DNA of 60,074 nucleotides from Candidatus Helarchaeota archaeon (GTDB lineage Archaea > Asgardarchaeota > Lokiarchaeia > Helarchaeales > HEL-GB-A): the NCBI GenBank assembly GCA_016840125.1, contig JAEOSY010000533.1:1-60074 (forward strand), given 5' to 3'. Made by a program: the position numbers and the translations under genes. Positions 45,755 to 53,759 of the stretch are shown here, piece after piece (position 1 is the first letter of the stretch; each line of letters starts with the position of its first letter). Below the pieces are notes generated by a model, which was given only the letters and a program-made list of their open reading frames with translations, was not told the origin of the DNA and made no database searches.

Positions 45755-46489
45755 CTAAACCATTTTAGATAAAAATTTATCAATATTTTGACCTACAAGT
45801 TCGGAGTACATTGAGATTAACCCAAGATTCGATTTAGGAGATGTAACTAATAATAACATGGTATCTATATTAATTGCGGTTAGCATTAAGACGGTGTGCT
45901 CTGCTGTGATTGTTACCATTCTCATCTTGCCGCCAGAAATCGCCCGTATTGAGTCTTTTGCGATTCCATAGAGCGTGCTGCTAATAGTTGCCATCATTTC
46001 AGGCTTGGCACGCGATGAATGAGCTGAGGCTAAAAGAGTCCCGTCGCTTTTAACTACTGCAGATGCTTCAAGCGTACGATCTAACTTGTTTAACTCCCGT
46101 AGAAAGCCGATCAGCTGATCTTTAATAGGTTTTGTTATCGCTGCGCTTGTTTTGGTAGATTTTCTAGCTGTTTGTTGAGAGACGCCTAGTGGCTTCTTTT
46201 TAAAAGTTTTAGGACGTAACTTCTTCTCACTCACCGATAAAACGGATTTTACCGTAGGAACTGGTTTAACTGATGCAGATGATGCATCTACGTCATTGTT
46301 TGGACTTGTCTCTTTCTTCTCCTTCAATCTAGAGAAAAGAGTTGAGGCGGCTACTCGTTTGGTTGATGGAGGTGCGTGGGTATAGCTTTGATGGCCTGGA
46401 GATTCAATGGGGGCACCGCAATTCGGACAGAACTTCTTATCCGCTTCTGTTTGAAACCCGCACTGCGAACAGATTACTATACCACTCAT
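45755..46489 (-). CDS. Roadblock/LC7 domain protein with N-terminal zinc ribbon
   Basis: A 244-residue protein. Residues about 8-25 form a zinc ribbon (CSQCG, CPNCG). A basic, Ser/Thr-rich linker follows to about 125. The last 115 residues are a Roadblock/LC7 domain (LDRTLEASAVVKSDGTLLAS, a central IAKDSIRAISGGKMRMVTI, then MLTAINIDTMLLLVTS). Roadblock domains bind or regulate small GTPases (MglB, Rag-GTPase scaffolds) and are expanded in Asgard archaea. No GTPase gene lies in the window. The gene is upstream of the unknown and longin-like genes on the same strand. Confidence 0.82.
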   Translation of the reverse strand: MSGIVICSQCGFQTEADKKFCPNCGAPIESPGHQSYTHAPPSTKRVAASTLFSRLKEKKETSPNNDVDASSASVKPVPTVKSVLSVSEKKLRPKTFKKKPLGVSQQTARKSTKTSAAITKPIKDQLIGFLRELNKLDRTLEASAVVKSDGTLLASAHSSRAKPEMMATISSTLYGIAKDSIRAISGGKMRMVTITAEHTVLMLTAINIDTMLLLVTSPKSNLGLISMYSELVGQNIDKFLSKMV

Positions 46490-46614
46490 AAAAACCTGAT
46501 TCCACCAAATTCTATTAGGTTAATGATTTTGAAATGCTGTCAACTATTAATATTAATCCATCTTTATTAATATTCTTTATTTCTATCGAACGAATATATT
46601 AAAAGAAGCTTTTT

Positions 46615-47370
46615 TCACGAGGGTTTCACGAATCCCGTCAATTTCTTAGCGACGAGAGTTTTTTGGGACGAAAAATCAACCGGGAAATTTAATATGATCT
46701 CCGAATAGCGATGAAAATCGGTGAGAAATTCATTCAATTTAAAAAAAGGAAGGATGGGCATTTGTTTGAAGATTTTGATTTCGTACATTTTGGAAGTAAC
46801 TAGCATAGGAATCACTGTTGCCATTTTCCAATTGTAAAGGTTCAGTTTTTGGCGGTATTTACGGGTTTTTATTGCTTTGGTAAAATCTCTTACCCGATCG
46901 ATTTGGTTTTTAACCATTGTTTTAAGCGCACCTGCGTGCCCAGTCTTCCATTTTTTCGCATCAATCGCAAAAATTAGAGGTTTTTTCATTCCAACAACAT
47001 CGATTTCCCATCGTTTTTTATTCAAAGTAAAATGAAAATTTTGTACGCTTGAGAAATCATGATGATCTAAAACTATTAAACAAAATTGTTCAAACTCTCG
47101 CCAATGCAGTGTTTCAATAATTTGATCGAGGCTTATTCCTAACTTTATTGCTTCACTCACCAGCTGCATTTTGACGGATTTAGGAATAGATATGGATCCC
47201 GCATCTAGTTGAAATATCCCACCAAAATATTCATTCATCTTTTTAAGTACTTTCTGGATAAATTGGAGGGATGATTGTCTTTGGGCAACTAGCTCATCTA
47301 GAGTAATTTCTTCCTTTTCTTTACTTAATACAAGCAAATCGAGTAGTAGCCTTTTGTTAGTTATCACCAC
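46615..47370 (-). CDS. PD-(D/E)XK (Mrr/restriction-endonuclease-like) nuclease
   Basis: A 251-residue protein. Residues about 1-85 look like a winged helix; the centre has the nuclease core: LHWREFEQFCLIVLDHHDF, then E122 and D124 in WEIDVVG, and D137/K139 in AIDAKKWK. This is the arrangement of Mrr_cat nucleases. Related archaeal proteins occur outside restriction systems, possibly in repair. No methyltransferase is adjacent. The gene starts with two GTG codons. It follows the Roadblock gene's upstream region and is probably transcribed alone. Confidence 0.7.
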   Translation of the reverse strand: MVITNKRLLLDLLVLSKEKEEITLDELVAQRQSSLQFIQKVLKKMNEYFGGIFQLDAGSISIPKSVKMQLVSEAIKLGISLDQIIETLHWREFEQFCLIVLDHHDFSSVQNFHFTLNKKRWEIDVVGMKKPLIFAIDAKKWKTGHAGALKTMVKNQIDRVRDFTKAIKTRKYRQKLNLYNWKMATVIPMLVTSKMYEIKIFKQMPILPFFKLNEFLTDFHRYSEIILNFPVDFSSQKTLVAKKLTGFVKPS

Positions 47371-47498
47371 TCACAACCCAAGGTCGTGCTATTATGCATT
47401 CCTTACGTTTAAACTTATAAAAATAGGAAGGGAGTGAGGGATAACTGAAAAAGATTTGAAAGAAAAGTGAAAAAAGTGTGAGATCTAACCTCTACGAT

Positions 47499-47822
47499 TT
47501 ATTCAGTAGGATATTTTGAGCCCTTCCACTCTTTCCAGCCGCCTTTGTAACGTAATACATTACGATACCCAAATTTCTGCAGCTTTTCAGCGGCAATTCC
47601 ACTGGCAGGACAATCTAGGTCCAGTGAGTAGGTTATTATTAAATCGTCTTTATTTAACAACTTGCTTAAGCTATCTTCACTCATATCTGAAATTAAAATG
47701 TGAACTGCACCAAAAATATGTTCTGTTTGATAATCCGGAGTATCACGCACATCGAGGAGTCTGAAATTTTCTTTATTATCAATTTTCTGTTTTAATTCAT
47801 CGCGCTTGATTATCGTTATCAT
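47499..47822 (-). CDS. Rhodanese-like sulfurtransferase domain protein
   Basis: A 107-residue single rhodanese domain: FRLLDVRDTPDYQTEHIFGAVHI at the N-terminus and a SLDLDCPASGIAAEKL active-site loop, with a Cys in place for persulfide but the loop longer than the usual CxxGxR(S/T). The end has GGWKEWKGSKYP, as usual. The ATG starts directly after the TAG of the thioredoxin gene, so the two are translated together. It probably carries sulfur or controls thiol redox with thioredoxin. Confidence 0.82.
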   Translation of the reverse strand: MITIIKRDELKQKIDNKENFRLLDVRDTPDYQTEHIFGAVHILISDMSEDSLSKLLNKDDLIITYSLDLDCPASGIAAEKLQKFGYRNVLRYKGGWKEWKGSKYPTE

Positions 47823-48206
47823 CTATTTATCCTCCCTTTTCATAATTTTCATATTAATTAAATAATTTACTACCCCCTTTAAATGACGAAAATCCTGGGC
47901 CCCAACGAAGCGATCAATTTTTCCACCCTTTTTTGACTTAAATCGAACCTTATTTCCTTTTTTAAATAACATCAATGTGGGGGTTCCTAGAATTTGATAG
48001 GCGATAGCCAGACTTGGGTTTTTTTCAGTATCGATTCGGGCGACTTTGATTTGATTTGGAAATACAGTTGCAATTTGTTCTAATACTGGATCTTGTGCTT
48101 TGCATGCGCCACACCAGGTCGCCCAAAAGTAGGCAATGACATTTTCATTCGACTTAACATACTCAGTAAAGTTATTTTGTGTAACCATATCAAACAAATT
48201 CATCAC
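47823..48206 (-). CDS. Thioredoxin
   Basis: A small thiol-disulfide oxidoreductase with the active-site motif WCGACK, a preceding VIAYFWATWCG and the cis-Pro loop LGTPTLMLFKKG. Full family length, with a short C-terminal helix. Starts at GTG 48206, ATG 48203 and ATG 48188 are all possible; the SD-like AAGGGTGAT overlaps the first two, so the third may be used. It is directly followed by the rhodanese-like gene and lies beside ferritin and superoxide reductase genes, a redox-stress neighbourhood. Confidence 0.88.
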   Translation of the reverse strand: MMNLFDMVTQNNFTEYVKSNENVIAYFWATWCGACKAQDPVLEQIATVFPNQIKVARIDTEKNPSLAIAYQILGTPTLMLFKKGNKVRFKSKKGGKIDRFVGAQDFRHLKGVVNYLINMKIMKREDK

Positions 48207-48232
48207 CCTTTTGAATCTAGTTGGGTATTCTT

Positions 48233-49180
48233 CTATTGGAAGGTCTTATATAACTTTTCCAATTGCGCCCATGGAAACTGTTTAACTGGTGTATAGGGCG
48301 CTTTGGTTAAATCGTAGTATTTTTCCTCTGTAATAATTCCGGAAAGGTATTTCATTGGGGTACGATCAAAATAGTAATTTTTAATTTCCAAATTGGTAGA
48401 TTCAAAGTTCAAAACTTCGTGCTTAGGCATTTCCTTGAGGGGAACTGTATAGCCAAATCTCTCTCCATGGTAATATTTCAATGAATGCGTTAATATGAAG
48501 ACTGGAATTCCAAATTCGTGGGCATTAATCGCTAGGGGCAATGTGCCAATTTTATGAATTAATAGGTTTTTAGTGAATGAATCCGCACCAATTAAGATTA
48601 AATCAATGGAATATTCATTTAAGAGATAACCCATTGCAGCATCAATAAATAAAGTGGTTGGAAATATTTTGGATAGGTTCTGAGCACCCATTACGCCCTC
48701 ATTATTAGGTCTCGATTCGGTGATAAAAATTTCTAACTCTTTCCCGAGATTTTTTTGAAATTTGATAGTTTCAAAAACGGTTGTGCTGAAAGAATAGGTT
48801 AAAATGCGAGAGTTATTTTGAATGATTGGGCTAGTATTCTCAATGATTTTTTTAAGGCTATTTTCATAATTAGTCTTTATTTCTTCAACTTTTTCTGTTA
48901 TATGCTGACGGAATTGTTCGGGTTTATTGAATGATTTAGAGGAATGTTCCGACTCGTTTAAAACTAATGCCATAGAATTCGCTAGCGGGGCCATCGTCGG
49001 TTGTGTTTGAAAAAAAAGAACGCAACTCGTTCGGATATTTTTGACTACATCCTTATCACGAAATTTGGGGATATTTTTGATTAAACCTGAAAGAGCCTTC
49101 AATACAATGAAGTTAGCCCCTTTAATATTCTCTTTGCGTAGTTCTAGAGCCGTCTGTTTAATACTTTCTATACCGTTCAT
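48233..49180 (-). CDS. eIF2B-alpha-like protein (eIF2B/MTNA/R15Pi superfamily)
   Basis: A 315-residue protein with an N-terminal helical domain and a C-terminal Rossmann-like domain. Motifs compare better with eukaryotic eIF2B-alpha than with sugar isomerases: ILTYSFSTT (126-134; eIF2B-alpha has ILTHAYS), ITESRPN (153-159), FIDAAMGY and LILIGAD (194-200), then a HKIGTLPLAI stretch. The catalytic Cys of ribose-1,5-bisphosphate and methylthioribose-1-phosphate isomerases is replaced (YSFS at 129-132), while the Asp of GAD remains. So isomerase activity is doubtful; a nucleotide or sugar-phosphate sensing or aIF2-linked role is likelier. Confidence 0.75.
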   Translation of the reverse strand: MNGIESIKQTALELRKENIKGANFIVLKALSGLIKNIPKFRDKDVVKNIRTSCVLFFQTQPTMAPLANSMALVLNESEHSSKSFNKPEQFRQHITEKVEEIKTNYENSLKKIIENTSPIIQNNSRILTYSFSTTVFETIKFQKNLGKELEIFITESRPNNEGVMGAQNLSKIFPTTLFIDAAMGYLLNEYSIDLILIGADSFTKNLLIHKIGTLPLAINAHEFGIPVFILTHSLKYYHGERFGYTVPLKEMPKHEVLNFESTNLEIKNYYFDRTPMKYLSGIITEEKYYDLTKAPYTPVKQFPWAQLEKLYKTFQ

Positions 49181-49242
49181 TTTATTTCAACGGAAAAAAT
49201 TCATAAAAAAAGGAATTGGATTTGATTTTTTAGAAAATCACT

Positions 49243-49755
49243 TTACTCTGTTGCAGCTGGGGGGTTAAATACACGCTGGGCCAGTTCCTGGTCGAGTAGA
49301 TATAAGGTTGCCCCATCTTTTCCAAGAAGGTGCAGCTTGTCGATCATAGTTTTAGCCGAAGATTCCTCTTCTACTTGTTCATTAACGTACCAACCAAGAA
49401 AAGAAACAGATGCATAATCGTTTTCGTCTAGTGCCATTTTCATTAGGTTATTAATCAATCCAGTAACTACCTTTTCGTGTTCATATGTAAATTTAAAGAC
49501 ATCTACTGGATTGTCCCACTTAAATGGGGGCGCTTCAATATCGAGAAGTCTAACTCGCCCGTCCCGTTCAACCAGGTAATTAAAGAACTTCATCGCGTGA
49601 AAGTTTTCTTCCTTTGCTTGGATCCGCATCCAGTTCGCAAAACCTGCGAGGCCAATATCTTCAAAATGCGCAGCCATTGCGAGATAGAGATAGGATGAAT
49701 ACATTTCGCGATTCATTTGCTTATTGATAGCTTCTTCTAACGCTTTACTAATCAT
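49243..49755 (-). CDS. Ferritin (non-haem, FtnA-like)
   Basis: A 170-residue four-helix iron-storage protein. Ferroxidase ligands are placed as in FtnA: Glu in REMYSSYLYL, the EENFHAMKF motif (Glu and His), Glu in HEKVV, and NEQVEEESSA. Cage subunits of this type oxidise Fe(II) and store it as mineral. It is beside the superoxide reductase gene on the same strand, 64 bases apart. Start ATG, SD in the AGATGATG region. Confidence 0.92.
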   Translation of the reverse strand: MISKALEEAINKQMNREMYSSYLYLAMAAHFEDIGLAGFANWMRIQAKEENFHAMKFFNYLVERDGRVRLLDIEAPPFKWDNPVDVFKFTYEHEKVVTGLINNLMKMALDENDYASVSFLGWYVNEQVEEESSAKTMIDKLHLLGKDGATLYLLDQELAQRVFNPPAATE

Positions 49756-49819
49756 TTTACATCATCTCAAGTTTTCTTAATTTTTTTTTCAGTTAAATTT
49801 TAGGAATTTATTGTTCTAA

Positions 49820-50170
49820 TCAGAGCTCTACGGTATTTTGCCATAGGCCATGAATATTACAGTAAGAGGTTGCAAGAATTGTACCTGTTTTTTCAGTATT
49901 TAAAACAAAGCTAACTGCCGGCTTCGTAGCAGAATCGCCGTGGGCATTAAACTCAGCTCTTCCAACATGAAGGGCAAGTTTTCCATCTTTCGGTATTAAA
50001 TAAACATCTATCCACCGAATATGGTGTTCAACCGTATTGGGGTGGGCAACTTCTTTTCCAACGCTTACCTTAACTTTGATTCTTTTGTCACCCTTTTCGA
50101 TGTCAATTGCCGGGACATGTTTCTCGGTTTTCCAATCTGCGGATTTATAAATATCGTTTAAATCTACCAT
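49820..50170 (-). CDS. Superoxide reductase (neelaredoxin-type desulfoferrodoxin)
   Basis: Reduces superoxide to peroxide without forming oxygen, the usual anaerobe strategy. The single iron centre II ligands are visible: Glu and His in TEKHVPAI, two His in the HPNTVEHHIRW region, and Cys and His in SYCNIHGLW. The N-terminal desulforedoxin (Cys4) domain is absent, as in neelaredoxins. I take the start at ATG 50170 and not the in-frame ATG 12 codons upstream, since a strong AGGAGATGA lies eight bases before it and the protein then begins at the conserved N-terminus. Confidence 0.9.
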   Translation of the reverse strand: MVDLNDIYKSADWKTEKHVPAIDIEKGDKRIKVKVSVGKEVAHPNTVEHHIRWIDVYLIPKDGKLALHVGRAEFNAHGDSATKPAVSFVLNTEKTGTILATSYCNIHGLWQNTVEL

Positions 50171-50178
50171 TAAATCAT

Positions 50179-50183
50179 CTCCT
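50179..50183 (-). promoter_or_regulatory. Shine-Dalgarno site fixing the superoxide reductase start
   Basis: AGGAG, within AGGAGATGA, on the minus strand. It lies eight bases before the ATG at 50170 and inside the longer alternative frame, so it decides the start. Confidence 0.6.
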
Positions 50184-50265
50184 AGTGAATTATTAATGTA
50201 TTCCACCTTTTCTCCTTAAAAAGAAATATGTAATTTTTAGGATAATAATTTGACTTTAGAATTTG

Positions 50266-50748
50266 TCAATCAAGAATATTTTTAACTAGAATGATTCGAT
50301 TCGTTCTTTTAAAGGGTTCTTTTCGAATTATATTTTTCTGTTGAAGAGAATTAATATTTTTACTCATGTTTGAACGAGATAAACCAGTCAAACTCTTTAG
50401 TTCGGATTGTGTTAATTCCCCACCCCTTTCTTTTAAAATATTTATGATCCGTTTCTCCCAATTACTTAATGAAATGATTTTAATATCGATATTTTTCAAA
50501 GGCGAATCACCTTCAATCTCTTTTATCCTATAGATTAATTCAAGCTTATCTATGCGTTTTTGAACATCAAAAAGAAATATAAATATCAAGGAGAACATTA
50601 AAAGAACTGCGAAAAAGAACAATATAATGCTCCAAATTTGGAGACTCTGATTCGCAAGAGAAAGCCACCACAAAGTAATTGCGAATAAGAAAAGAATGAT
50701 AGCTATAAAGACAAATAAAAGGCGATAGATGCTCTTTTTTGCACCCAA
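50266..50748 (-). CDS. Membrane-anchored winged-helix (MarR-like) regulator
   Basis: A 160-residue protein. Two membrane helices (about 8-30 and 38-62) are followed by a short coiled segment and a winged helix-turn-helix (ELTQSELKSLTGLSRSNMSKNINSLQQKNIIRKE). This layout is typical for archaeal membrane-bound transcription regulators. It starts at TTG with GATGATG upstream and follows the exported 198-residue protein by 20 bases; both lie after the DUF4382-like gene. A small signalling module is implied. Confidence 0.75.
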   Translation of the reverse strand: MGAKKSIYRLLFVFIAIILFLFAITLWWLSLANQSLQIWSIILFFFAVLLMFSLIFIFLFDVQKRIDKLELIYRIKEIEGDSPLKNIDIKIISLSNWEKRIINILKERGGELTQSELKSLTGLSRSNMSKNINSLQQKNIIRKEPFKRTNRIILVKNILD

Positions 50749-50768
50749 CTACATCATCTAGGGTATAA

Positions 50769-51365
50769 TCAGCTTTCAATATTTATATCATAGACAACCG
50801 CATGATAGCGTGGTTTGCCTCTTTTATAAAGAAAGATGATAAAGAAACTACTTAAACCTATTGTGATTCCTAGGATAATCCACACTACCCAACTAACAGG
50901 AAGTGTACCGCTAATTAAAACATGTTCCTGAGTAGCAGACGTATAATGGAGCGTTATACCAGTTGAAGAATCCATTACCTGTGTTGACAGGGTATCCTCT
51001 ACCGTCGTGACATGCCTTGGAAAATTTAATGCCCCTGAACCTGTATAGAAATAATCTTGCGAACCGTGTTTCTCATGTGATGCCAGTATGTATTTTCTAA
51101 ATTGACTCATTGGCTTATCGAGTTCGATAGAGCTTCCATTGGAATAGAAAAATTTTGTAATTGAGACAATCCCTTGTCTTAAATTAAATCTGGCTGTAAG
51201 CCGATAAGCTGTTTCATTAGAAATGCTTTCATTTACATTCCAAATATATTCAGAATTATCCTTAACACCATAAGAAGGAGAATTTGCGAAGGTAGGAACA
51301 ATGAAGCATGAAATTAACAAAAGGAAAAAAAAGGAGATGAAAATTGTATTACTCTTCGTATTCAT
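50769..51365 (-). CDS. Secreted protein with C-terminal membrane anchor, unknown
   Basis: A 198-residue protein with a signal peptide (about 1-28, ending in TFANS), an extracytoplasmic beta-rich domain with a NESISNETAYRLTARFNLRQ stretch, and a C-terminal membrane helix (about 155-180) with a short basic tail. I do not recognise the domain. It overlaps no gene and is followed 20 bases on by the membrane-anchored regulator, so it could be its sensor partner. Confidence 0.65.
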   Translation of the reverse strand: MNTKSNTIFISFFFLLLISCFIVPTFANSPSYGVKDNSEYIWNVNESISNETAYRLTARFNLRQGIVSITKFFYSNGSSIELDKPMSQFRKYILASHEKHGSQDYFYTGSGALNFPRHVTTVEDTLSTQVMDSSTGITLHYTSATQEHVLISGTLPVSWVVWIILGITIGLSSFFIIFLYKRGKPRYHAVVYDINIES

Positions 51366-51386
51366 TTTATCATCTAATTCAATTTT

Positions 51387-51893
51387 TTACGAACTCGTTT
51401 GAACTATTATGACAACCGCTTCATAATTGTCGTTAATGGTTACATCGAATAGAACTTGGCCACCCGAACCATCATAAGTGAAGTCAATTGAAATTTCCAA
51501 CCAAAAATTTTGAACCATATTCTGATTTTCATATTTATCAACCTCATATAAAGATCCATTGCTGTATCGAAGGCGAATGTGGTTGAATTTGATTCTGATG
51601 ATATCATAAGTTCCAGCGCCTATATGAGGTCTATTTATGTTTTCTTCAGTACCATTAACACTGCAATTCAATCGCTTTTGGTTCCCGGACATGAGAGAGA
51701 TCCAACGAGCTTGATCAATCCTATGTATTTCAACAGCAGCAATATCAACGTTTATACTCACTAGATCATCATAGGGTGCATCTTTTATTGAAAGATCTAA
51801 CGGTTGAAAGAGACTTATTACGGTAAAGGAGACTATTCCGGCAGTAGCTATGATTGCAACAATCATTAAGACCTGTGCAGTTTTATTTTCCAT
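51387..51893 (-). CDS. DUF4382-like exported protein
   Basis: A 168-residue protein with one N-terminal membrane helix (about 6-28) and an extracytoplasmic domain opening LSIKDAPYDDLVSINVDIAAVEIH, which fits the DUF4382 pattern (an acidic DAP motif then strands and a conserved His). The role of that family is not known to me. I choose ATG 51893 and not 51914 because AAAGAGG sits nine bases before it. It is first in a three-gene run ending in a regulator. Confidence 0.6.
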   Translation of the reverse strand: MENKTAQVLMIVAIIATAGIVSFTVISLFQPLDLSIKDAPYDDLVSINVDIAAVEIHRIDQARWISLMSGNQKRLNCSVNGTEENINRPHIGAGTYDIIRIKFNHIRLRYSNGSLYEVDKYENQNMVQNFWLEISIDFTYDGSGGQVLFDVTINDNYEAVVIIVQTSS

Positions 51894-52108
51894 ATAAATT
51901 GCCTCTTTATTCATGCTTTAATCTAAAAATAGACTGGCGATCTCCATGTTTGAATTATCGGAGTTGACAGTTAGAATTTAATAAGTTTAAATTCAAAAAG
52001 AAGTTAAATTTAAATGTTATTTAGAGAGATGGAACTTTTAATTGTTCATAATTGTGAAATAAGAGATAAAATTGTTTACTTTTTCAAAAGAAGGGGAAAA
52101 AGGATATT

Positions 52109-52480
52109 TTAATCTTGATCTAAGTCGCGGGAGGCAATAATGTTTCCATCGAGTTGAAGAATGTTCTCTACGATGATTTGACCCATTTTTATAGGAGCTG
52201 GTATCTCAACCGAGCTTAAAAACTGCATACAATCAAATAATCGACCCTTTGGAAGAGGTCTGTCGGACCGAACCGGAATTAATGGAAGTATACCATTTTT
52301 TACTTGGATGGTAGTAGTTAAAACTCTCTTTGGAGCCGTAAATTCCTGAATAGCGTAATCTTCACCCCTTTTACACTCGTTCCCTTTAATTTGAAATTCC
52401 TCACCTATTTTAGTGATTTCTATTTGACAGCCACTGGGGCAACCAATACAGGTGATAAGTTGGGTTTCTGGATCAGACAT
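52109..52480 (-). CDS. DUF1667 small Fe-S/redox protein of the glycerol-3-phosphate dehydrogenase cluster
   Basis: A 123-residue protein with an N-terminal cysteine cluster (CIGCPSGC plus a Cys in GNECKRG), followed by a beta-rich domain. DUF1667 proteins accompany GlpA-like dehydrogenases and GlpB-like flavoproteins in many anaerobes and are probably part of the complex. It overlaps the end of the GlpB-like gene by eight bases. No GlpC is present in this operon, so this protein may be the electron-carrying subunit (inference). Confidence 0.75.
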   Translation of the reverse strand: MSDPETQLITCIGCPSGCQIEITKIGEEFQIKGNECKRGEDYAIQEFTAPKRVLTTTIQVKNGILPLIPVRSDRPLPKGRLFDCMQFLSSVEIPAPIKMGQIIVENILQLDGNIIASRDLDQD

Positions 52481-53759
52481 TCTTTTTAACCTCCTCTTCT
52501 TTAGGTATGATATTCACCGTAATATCTGATAATTCTTTGACTTTTTCCTTGATTGGAGGTAGAATGACCTTTATCATTTCACTGGGAAGGGCAAATTTAG
52601 AAAATTTTCGGTGAATTTGTTGTTCATTCATCATAAATTCGATATAGACATTTTTCTGTGGCTTTTGGGGTCGCATGAAGACTGTTATTTTCTCTTCCAA
52701 GGCACTAGGTGAGATTAATTGGGGAACAACATAACCGACATTACTGCCAGGTTGGCAGGAAATTAGGGATTTATCCTTTTGGATTTTCTTTTCTATATAA
52801 TTAACAGCCATATCACCTGCACGAGTACCCTCTAATGCGACATTATCAACCAAATCATGCACTTGGAGCACATTTCCACATGCGAAGATCCCCGCGTTGC
52901 TGGTTTCTAGAACGTTTGACACAATTGGACCGCGAGTTCTCGAGTCTAATTCAATCCCAGCAGCTTTCGAGAGTTCATTTTCGGGAATAAGCCCAACAGA
53001 TAGAAGCAGTGTGTCGCATTTAATGAACTTATCAGTACCGGGGCTGGGACGCCAGTTTTCATCCACCTTTGCAATCGTAACACCTTCCACTCGGTTCAAC
53101 CCATGAACTCTGGTGACAGTATGTTCGAGGATCAGCGGAATCCCGAAATCTTTTAGACACTGAACCTGATTTCGAATGAGACCACTGGCATAGGGTAAGA
53201 TTTCTACTACAGCTTCGACTTTTGCCCCCTCCCAAGTTAATCGGCGAGCCATAATCATCCCGATATCTCCACTACCAAGAATCACAAATTGTTTTCCAGG
53301 CATATATCCCTCAATATTTACAAGACGCTGTGCTAATCCTGCAGGATAAATCCCCGCGGGTCGGAAACCTGGAACGAGGATATTATGACGGGTGCGTTCT
53401 CTGCAACCCATCGCGAGAATTATAGCTTTTGCTTTTAAATTTAATATTCCTTCCGCTTCATTTATTGCTGTTATTTCCCGATCTCGAGAGATATCTATAA
53501 CCATGGTATTTAATTTCATAGGAATTTTCAATTCTTCTGCCCGATTGATGTACCTTTGGGCAAATTCAGGACCCGTTAATTCTTCTTTGAAAACATGCAA
53601 CCCAAAGCCATTGTGGATGCATTGAGGCAGAATTCCACCTAGTTCAAAGTCTCTTTCTATAATTAAGACGTCCACCCCCCGTTCTTTCGCAGCGATTGCA
53701 GCGGCAAGCCCCGCAGGTCCGCCTCCGACTATCGCAATATCAACGTTAATTTCCTTCAA
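52473..53759 (-). CDS. NAD(P)/FAD-dependent oxidoreductase, GlpB-like partner
   Basis: A 428-residue flavoprotein with an FAD site VAIVGGGPAGLAAAIAA at the N-terminus, a CRERTRHN segment, a second nucleotide loop VILGSGDIGMIMARRL and an IFACGNVLQVHDLVD motif near the FAD end. It resembles the reductase subunit that accompanies GlpA-like dehydrogenases. I choose TTG at 53759: a strong AGGAGGGC lies five bases before it, while the in-frame ATG at 53792 has no such site. With the TTG the overlap with the GlpA gene is 14 bases. It is the second of three coupled genes. Confidence 0.83.
   Translation of the reverse strand: MKEINVDIAIVGGGPAGLAAAIAAKERGVDVLIIERDFELGGILPQCIHNGFGLHVFKEELTGPEFAQRYINRAEELKIPMKLNTMVIDISRDREITAINEAEGILNLKAKAIILAMGCRERTRHNILVPGFRPAGIYPAGLAQRLVNIEGYMPGKQFVILGSGDIGMIMARRLTWEGAKVEAVVEILPYASGLIRNQVQCLKDFGIPLILEHTVTRVHGLNRVEGVTIAKVDENWRPSPGTDKFIKCDTLLLSVGLIPENELSKAAGIELDSRTRGPIVSNVLETSNAGIFACGNVLQVHDLVDNVALEGTRAGDMAVNYIEKKIQKDKSLISCQPGSNVGYVVPQLISPSALEEKITVFMRPQKPQKNVYIEFMMNEQQIHRKFSKFALPSEMIKVILPPIKEKVKELSDITVNIIPKEEEVKKNV

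Noticed and set aside
48233..49180. Ribose-1,5-bisphosphate isomerase completing the AMP phosphorylase pathway
   Set aside because: The conserved active-site Cys motif is replaced (YSFS at residues 129-132), and other motifs resemble eIF2B-alpha; kept only as a superfamily member.
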